A stretch of DNA of 17,113 bases. It comes from JAAXTX01 sp035560715 (GTDB lineage Bacteria; Patescibacteriota; Minisyncoccia; Moranbacterales; UBA1568). Location: positions 1 to 17,113 of the forward strand of contig DATMYW010000049.1 of assembly GCA_035560715.1 (NCBI GenBank), written 5' to 3'. The notes under the pieces are model-generated. The model made no database searches and had not been told where the DNA came from. It was given only the letters and a program-made list of their open reading frames with translations. A program made the position numbers and the translations under genes. Every line of letters begins with the position of its first letter. Position 1 is the first letter of the stretch. Shown here in pieces: positions 13,336-17,113 of the stretch.

Positions 13336-13364
13336 ATTGTACGGTCACGCGATAGAAAAGGCAA
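13336..13364 (-). promoter_or_regulatory. Promoter of the polysaccharide operon
   Basis: On the minus strand, TTGCCT (13359-13364) and TACAAT (13336-13341; 5/6) are 17 bases apart. Predicted start near 13329 gives a leader of about 26 bases to the flippase ATG. The -35 box lies within the U-tract of the upstream terminator. Confidence 0.65.
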
Positions 13365-13396
13365 ACAAAATCCCGCACTCTGAGGAGGTGCGGGAT
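13361..13396 (-). terminator. Terminator of the rpmH-rnpA-yidC-jag operon
   Basis: A perfect 9-bp stem (ATCCCGCAC / GTGCGGGAT) with a 9-base loop is followed on the minus strand by TTTTGTTTGC. It starts 28 bases after the jag stop. Confidence 0.8.
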
Positions 13397-13424
13397 ACGC
13401 GAAAATCTGACGTATGATCACCCT

Positions 13425-13910
13425 TCAAGAGAACACGGCTTTCGGCTTGACGACGACTTTCCGATCCTCTCCCTTCCCGATACTTCCCGTTTCAACGCGT
13501 GCATTTTCAGAGAGGGCCGCATGGACGATCTTGCGTTCATAAGGAAGCATGGGACGCATAGATACCGGCCTGCCCGTGGCGACGGCATCCCGCGCAGCCT
13601 CTTCCGCATCCCGACGCAGAAGTGAACGTTTTTCCCGCCAGTACCGATTCACATCGACCGAAAAATCCGGTGACGCGCCCGTTTTCCGCCGTATGATCGT
13701 CTGAATGAGGTGTTGAAAGGAAAAAAGTCCGACGCCATGCTGTCCTATGAGGATCTTGGAGTCCTTCCGATCAACGGTGATGGAGAAAAGGGATGATTCC
13801 TTTCCTCCATCGGAAACCGCCGATACGTCCACTTTCGCGCCCTCAACACCCATCGACCGTAGGACATCCTCTATGATCCCAGCTGTCATATTGTTCTTAT
13901 CGCTGTCCAT
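13425..13910 (-). CDS. jag: Jag/KhpB-type RNA-binding protein (KH-R3H)
   Basis: A 161-residue protein with a KH domain (~8-90, GxxG loop seen as GQHG at 56-59 followed by FSFQHLIQTII) and a C-terminal R3H domain (~97-158, with RKIVH at 126-130 giving the RxxxH signature and a PMLPYERKIVHAAL block). The extra N-terminal Jag-N domain of Firmicutes proteins is missing or very short. In other bacteria Jag (also KhpB/EloR) partners with KhpA and affects cell elongation and division. Its place 10 bases after yidC is the classic arrangement. Last gene of the operon, followed by the hairpin at 13370-13396. Confidence 0.93.
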   Translation of the reverse strand: MDSDKNNMTAGIIEDVLRSMGVEGAKVDVSAVSDGGKESSLFSITVDRKDSKILIGQHGVGLFSFQHLIQTIIRRKTGASPDFSVDVNRYWREKRSLLRRDAEEAARDAVATGRPVSMRPMLPYERKIVHAALSENARVETGSIGKGEDRKVVVKPKAVFS

Positions 13911-13920
13911 ACGGTTAGGA

Positions 13921-14655
13921 TTATTCGTTATCTGTCTGCTTGCGATTCAGGATATACCACTGTTGCGCGATGGAAAAAACGGTTGAAACGAGCCAATAGA
14001 GCGACAAGGCGGACGGAAACCGTATACCGATAAACAAAGTGAGGATCGGCCCCATATACAGCATCTGCTTGTTCATGATAGAAGCGAAATCCGGTTCCTT
14101 GCCCTCATCGGATTTCTTTTCCTGCGGTTGGGACGGGGTAAGCATCTTCATCTGATAGAACTGTCCTGCGGCAGCCAGAACGGCGAATGCGATACTCGGC
14201 GACGCGAGATCGGCGATGCCGAAGAATCCGCTGGAAAGGGTCTCCGGATTCGAGATGAACGGGTAGAGCATTCCGGCATCGATATTGAATCCGGTTTCGG
14301 AAATATGAATGATGACCCGGTAAATAGTGATCAGGAAAACGATCTGAATGACAAGCGGCAGACACCCCATGAACGGATTTACCTTGTTTGTCTTATACAG
14401 TTCCATCATTTCCTTGGACTGTCGCTCCTTGTCGTCCTTATATTTCTCCTGTATTTCCTTCATTTTCGGCTGCAATTCCTGCAATTTGCGCTGTGATTCT
14501 ATCTGTTGCTTCGAGAGCGAAAGGAATAACAACTTAATGACGACCGTCGCTGCGATTATCGCCAAACCGAAATTCGCGACCGGAAACAGATTCGCGAAAA
14601 AGACGATGAGGTTATACACCGGCTGATACACGACTGTGGTGAATATGGCGTTCAT
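13921..14655 (-). CDS. yidC: YidC/Oxa1-family membrane protein insertase
   Basis: Inserts and folds membrane proteins, alone or with Sec. At 244 residues it has the short form without the large periplasmic domain of Gram-negative YidC. The first core helix ends in ATVVIKLLFLSLSKQQ, with Lys41 at the place where the groove usually has Arg. The cytoplasmic hairpin follows (KLQELQPKMKEIQEKYKDD), then NPFMGCLPLVIQIVFLITIYRV, IADLASPSIAFAVLAAAGQF, and the last helices with FPSALSLYWLVSTVFSIAQQW. There is no lipobox or signal peptide, unlike Bacillus SpoIIIJ. The polysaccharide-building membrane proteins in the next operon are likely clients only in the general sense. Confidence 0.95.
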   Translation of the reverse strand: MNAIFTTVVYQPVYNLIVFFANLFPVANFGLAIIAATVVIKLLFLSLSKQQIESQRKLQELQPKMKEIQEKYKDDKERQSKEMMELYKTNKVNPFMGCLPLVIQIVFLITIYRVIIHISETGFNIDAGMLYPFISNPETLSSGFFGIADLASPSIAFAVLAAAGQFYQMKMLTPSQPQEKKSDEGKEPDFASIMNKQMLYMGPILTLFIGIRFPSALSLYWLVSTVFSIAQQWYILNRKQTDNE

Positions 14656-14666
14656 ATCGTTGTTTA

Positions 14667-15020
14667 TTATCCCTTCCGTCCCACGGAAGTACTGATTACG
14701 CGTACCAAACCTTCCATATCGGCTTGGACGGACGCAAAATCCGCGATTTTCTGATTATTCCTAAAGAATACCACTATGAAGGCGTTCTCCGGAAATACAC
14801 CAACAACAGGCGCTACCGCCTCGGAAAGCAAACGTTTCGCCCTATTCCGATCTACAGCGAGACGAAAGCGCTTTTTAGGTGTAATAATGCCTATTTTAAG
14901 CCCTTTCTCCGTTGTGAAAAGGACTTTGCATCCGACGCTCCCGAATTCAAAAGGCTTTCCGAAACGAAAAGCCTTTTGAAATGACAGAGCATCTTTCAAT
15001 CGAAGGGTCCGATGCAACAT
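14667..15020 (-). CDS. rnpA: Ribonuclease P protein component
   Basis: The 117-residue protein subunit of RNase P, which matures tRNA 5' ends with the catalytic RNA rnpB. The family signature is the basic helix RNRAKRLLSEA (58-68), preceded by KIGIITPKKRFRLAVD; the N-terminal FQKAFRFGKPFEF forms the usual first strand region. The ATG is 9 bases after the rpmH stop and the stop is 11 bases before yidC, the standard rpmH-rnpA-yidC order. Given the transcribed tRNA fragments in this window it is the enzyme that would meet them. Confidence 0.95.
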   Translation of the reverse strand: MLHRTLRLKDALSFQKAFRFGKPFEFGSVGCKVLFTTEKGLKIGIITPKKRFRLAVDRNRAKRLLSEAVAPVVGVFPENAFIVVFFRNNQKIADFASVQADMEGLVRVISTSVGRKG

Positions 15021-15029
15021 ACGGACCGA

Positions 15030-15164
15030 TCAGACGGAAATCTTCTTGCGCCCCTTCTGTCTGCGATTCCGAAGCACACCCTGTCCCCCAGGCGTACTCA
15101 TACGCTCCAAGAACCCGTGCCGTCTGGTACGACGGCGCTTTTTTGGCTGATATGTCCGCTTCAT
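15030..15164 (-). CDS. rpmH: 50S ribosomal protein L34
   Basis: A 44-residue highly basic protein found by translating the minus strand. It begins MKRTYQPKKRRRTRRHGFLE and continues RMSTPGGQGVLRNRRQKGR to KKISV, a full match to the L34 pattern (KRTYQP, HGFxxRM, GRxVLxxRRxKGRxxL). It is the first gene of the rpmH-rnpA-yidC-jag operon, 40 bases after the predicted transcription start. In well-studied bacteria rpmH is divergent from or next to dnaA, as here. Confidence 0.97.
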   Translation of the reverse strand: MKRTYQPKKRRRTRRHGFLERMSTPGGQGVLRNRRQKGRKKISV

Positions 15165-15210
15165 AACGATTCTTCACTGATACGTTTGTCCCGCGTTCGC
15201 GTTATTGATA

Positions 15211-15239
15211 AGGATATGACAGAACCAGAAAAATGTCAA
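15211..15239 (-). promoter_or_regulatory. Promoter of the rpmH operon
   Basis: On the minus strand a perfect TTGACA (15234-15239) is 17 bases from TATCCT (15211-15216; 4/6). Predicted start near 15204. The remaining 15240-15381 stretch of the dnaA-rpmH gap shows no gene or recognisable motif. Confidence 0.75.
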
Positions 15240-15381
15240 TTCCGTCCAATGGAAAGCGTTGTATGCGGATACAGCTTCTGACGAGGGTCTACGGCAGTCG
15301 CTCCACTCACGAAAAATTTTCAGATCATCTTTCACGAATTTCCAGCATTCTTCCCTCGACATATTCAACTACTAAAAAATC

Positions 15382-15426
15382 GCCTTACATAAGGCAATAT
15401 ATATATTTATACACCGGTTATTCACC
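15382..15426. promoter_or_regulatory. Upstream oriC/dnaA control region: AT-rich tract with two DnaA-box-like sites
   Basis: TTATACACC (15407-15415) and TTATTCACC (15418-15426) each match TTATNCACA at 8 of 9 positions, in direct orientation 11 bases apart. They follow a small GCCTTA-CA-TAAGGC palindrome (15382-15395) and an alternating AT run (15397-15409) that could melt. They lie just upstream of the proposed dnaA promoter, a position suited to autoregulation by DnaA. Confidence 0.6.
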
Positions 15427-15433
15427 GTTTAAT

Positions 15434-15462
15434 GTGACCGAATATCCTCATCATGATACAAT
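15434..15462 (+). promoter_or_regulatory. Possible dnaA promoter
   Basis: GTGACC (15434-15439; 4/6) and TACAAT (15457-15462; 5/6) are 17 bases apart. Predicted initiation near 15469 would leave about 8 bases before the ATG at 15477 and would exclude the ATG at 15453. Confidence 0.4.
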
Positions 15463-15476
15463 CAGATTCACGACAT

Positions 15477-16919
15477 ATGGACCATCAGGAACTCTGGAAA
15501 TCAGTATTAGGTCAGATTGAGCTTTCGATATCGAAGGCGAATTTCGTAACTTGGTTTCAAAACACATCCATCCTTTCCGATTCCGACGGAGTCATCGTCA
15601 TCAGTGTCCCGAACGGCTTCGCGAAGGAATGGCTTGAAAACAAATATAATCATACCATCATTCAATCCCTTCATTCATTCCGAGACGATATCCGATCGAT
15701 TCGATGCGTCATCTCCGGTCCGCAACCGATAAAAAAATCGATCGACGCCGTCATTTCGACGCATACACACGCCAATCCAGCCACACATGATCCAAATATA
15801 ACTCCGAATCAGGCCAGAAAAGGAACGGGAGATGCCTCTCAATCATTCATTCAGACGATTCCGAAACAGACGACCGCCCTGTATCATGAGTCGAATCTCA
15901 ATCCGCGATATTCGTTTTCAGATTACGTCGTCGCCGAAAACAACGAACTCGCCCACGCCGCCTGCATCGCGGTATCGCGGAACCTCGGACAGATATATAA
16001 CCCGTTGTTCATCTATGGCGGTGTCGGGCTCGGCAAAACACATCTCCTTCAGGCTCTTGGGAACGAGGTTAGGCACGAACACCCGGAAAAAACGATAAAA
16101 TATATCACTTCCGAGCGGTTTACCAGCGAACTCGTCGATTCCATCAAAAACCAAAAAGTCGACAAATTCAAGGAATACTACCAGCAGATGGATCTTTTGA
16201 TCATCGATGACGTCCAATTCCTTTCAGGACGCGAAAAGACGCAGAATGAATTCTTTCACATTTTCAACGCCCTCTATCAGATAAACAAGCAGATCGTGAT
16301 CTCGAGCGACCGGCCGCCGAAGGCGATTCCGACACTGGAAGATCGGCTCCGGTCCCGCTTTGAAGGAGGGATGATAACCGATATCAGTCAGCCGAACGAG
16401 GAAACAAGACTCGCTATTCTTCGAAAAAAAGTCGCTGAGAAGGGTATCCTTATCGAGGATGAGGCGCTCCGTTTCATCGCAGAGCATATCACTCAGAATA
16501 TCCGGGAGATCGAAGGCGCGCTCAACAGGGTTATCGCTTATTCTGAATTTTATAAAACCCCTCTCTCCATCTCACTTGTCGAGAAGGTTCTCTCCCAACT
16601 CATCATTCAGAATAAGAAAAAAATACACACGAACGACATCATCACCGCGATTGAGAAGTTGTATGCCGTACAAAAGGAGGATCTTATAAAAAAAGGTCGG
16701 AAGAAAGGCATTTCCCATGCGAGACAGGTCGCGATATTCCTAATGCGAAGCGAACTCAATATGCCATTTTCTTCCATAGGTGAGTATTTCGGAGGACGCG
16801 ACCACACGACAGCCCTTCACGCGTTCGAGAAAATAACCGCTGATATTGAGAAGAATCTTCGATTAAAAAGCGAACTTTCCACCTTACGAAACGAATTATA
16901 CCAACCAAACGGTGGATAA
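15477..16919 (+). CDS. dnaA: Chromosomal replication initiator DnaA
   Basis: DnaA binds DnaA boxes at oriC, opens the duplex and loads the helicase. Domain I starts MDHQELWKSVLGQIELSISK and includes FVTWFQ. A short polar linker (about 85-130) is domain II. Domain III has Walker A GGVGLGKT (181-188), Walker B LLIIDD (240-245) with VQFLSGREKTQNEFFH, and the arginine-finger region EDRLRSRFEGG. Domain IV ends with ARQVAIFLMRSELN and the DNA-binding FGGRDHTTALHAFEKI. All 480 residues are collinear with the family. I chose the ATG at 15477 because family N-termini begin here and a promoter overlaps the eight extra codons from ATG 15453; neither start has a Shine-Dalgarno. It is divergent from rpmH, with DnaA-box-like sites on both sides. 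Confidence 0.97.
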   Translation: MDHQELWKSVLGQIELSISKANFVTWFQNTSILSDSDGVIVISVPNGFAKEWLENKYNHTIIQSLHSFRDDIRSIRCVISGPQPIKKSIDAVISTHTHANPATHDPNITPNQARKGTGDASQSFIQTIPKQTTALYHESNLNPRYSFSDYVVAENNELAHAACIAVSRNLGQIYNPLFIYGGVGLGKTHLLQALGNEVRHEHPEKTIKYITSERFTSELVDSIKNQKVDKFKEYYQQMDLLIIDDVQFLSGREKTQNEFFHIFNALYQINKQIVISSDRPPKAIPTLEDRLRSRFEGGMITDISQPNEETRLAILRKKVAEKGILIEDEALRFIAEHITQNIREIEGALNRVIAYSEFYKTPLSISLVEKVLSQLIIQNKKKIHTNDIITAIEKLYAVQKEDLIKKGRKKGISHARQVAIFLMRSELNMPFSSIGEYFGGRDHTTALHAFEKITADIEKNLRLKSELSTLRNELYQPNGG

Positions 16920-17095
16920 GTGTTGGATAAGTGGATGATCGGGATGTAAAACCATCGGATAAGTAGGAGACTTATCCACCCACCTGCGGTAGTCGGCTGA
17001 TGATTTCAGGATAATGCGGTAGTCTTGTATAAGAACGATCATTGCTGGACAGAGTGATAACGGCTTCAATAAAACGTAATAAAGACTTATCCACA
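16911..17095. other. Putative oriC: DnaA-box cluster downstream of dnaA
   Basis: Six 9-mers resemble TTATCCACA: minus-strand TTATCCACC (16911-16919, overlapping the dnaA stop), TTATCCAAC (16922-16930), TTATCCGAT (16954-16962) and TTATCCTGA (17006-17014), and plus-strand TTATCCACC (16972-16980) and a perfect TTATCCACA (17087-17095). A direct repeat TGCGGTAGTC occurs at 16985 and 17015, 30 bases apart. No gene is seen after the dnaA stop to the window end; dnaN often follows in other bacteria. Confidence 0.8.
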
Positions 17096-17113
17096 TCTTC
17101 ACCACGCTAATAG

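Noticed and set aside
15453..15476. Eight extra N-terminal residues of DnaA from the upstream ATG
   Set aside because: The stretch overlaps the best dnaA promoter -10 and is not like family N-termini; kept only as an alternative.

Overview
This 17.1 kb window looks like the replication-origin region of a member of the Candidate Phyla Radiation (Patescibacteria). The grounds are dnaA divergent from a compact rpmH-rnpA-yidC-jag operon, a two-helix pilin-like secreted protein of a type common in that group, tRNA genes with no encoded CCA, few strong Shine-Dalgarno sites, and UGA used as an ordinary stop. Lineage is an inference; no rRNA is present to test it.

Layout. (1) 1-1255: two tandem paralogous genes of unknown function on the + strand, ending in a hairpin terminator. 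(2) 1256-2470: a minus-strand tRNA cluster (Leu-GAG, Val-UAC, Phe-GAA, Ile2-CAU, Gly-GCC). It is riddled with hairpin elements and tRNA fragments whose breakpoints all fall at the same place in the T-loop, just after TTCG. This is the most unusual part of the window. (3) 2483-4043: rplS and an RluA-family pseudouridine synthase, minus strand. (4) 4104-5485: a + strand oxidative-stress unit, a 2-Cys peroxiredoxin and an Fe/Mn superoxide dismutase, with promoter and terminator. (5) 5502-7640: a secreted pilin-like protein carrying a C-terminal domain with an M15-like metal motif, then a membrane-anchored beta-propeller protein. (6) 7601-13364: a minus-strand surface-polysaccharide operon (Wzx-type flippase, two GT2 glycosyltransferases, two O-antigen-ligase/Wzy-like membrane proteins). 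A 14/16 match to the bacterial parS centromere lies in its only sizeable intergenic gap. (7) 13370-15239: the rpmH-rnpA-yidC-jag operon with promoter and terminator. (8) 15382-17113: dnaA flanked on both sides by DnaA-box-like 9-mers, which suggests a bipartite oriC.

Functionally, regions 7-8 are the conserved chromosome-origin core (initiation, ribosomal protein L34, RNase P, membrane insertion and its RNA-binding partner). The parS site would link the polysaccharide locus to segregation of the origin. Regions 5 and 6 build the cell surface, and region 4 protects against oxygen. Several annotated starts were moved inward from the longest open frame, on the basis of neighbouring gene ends, promoter positions or family N-termini.
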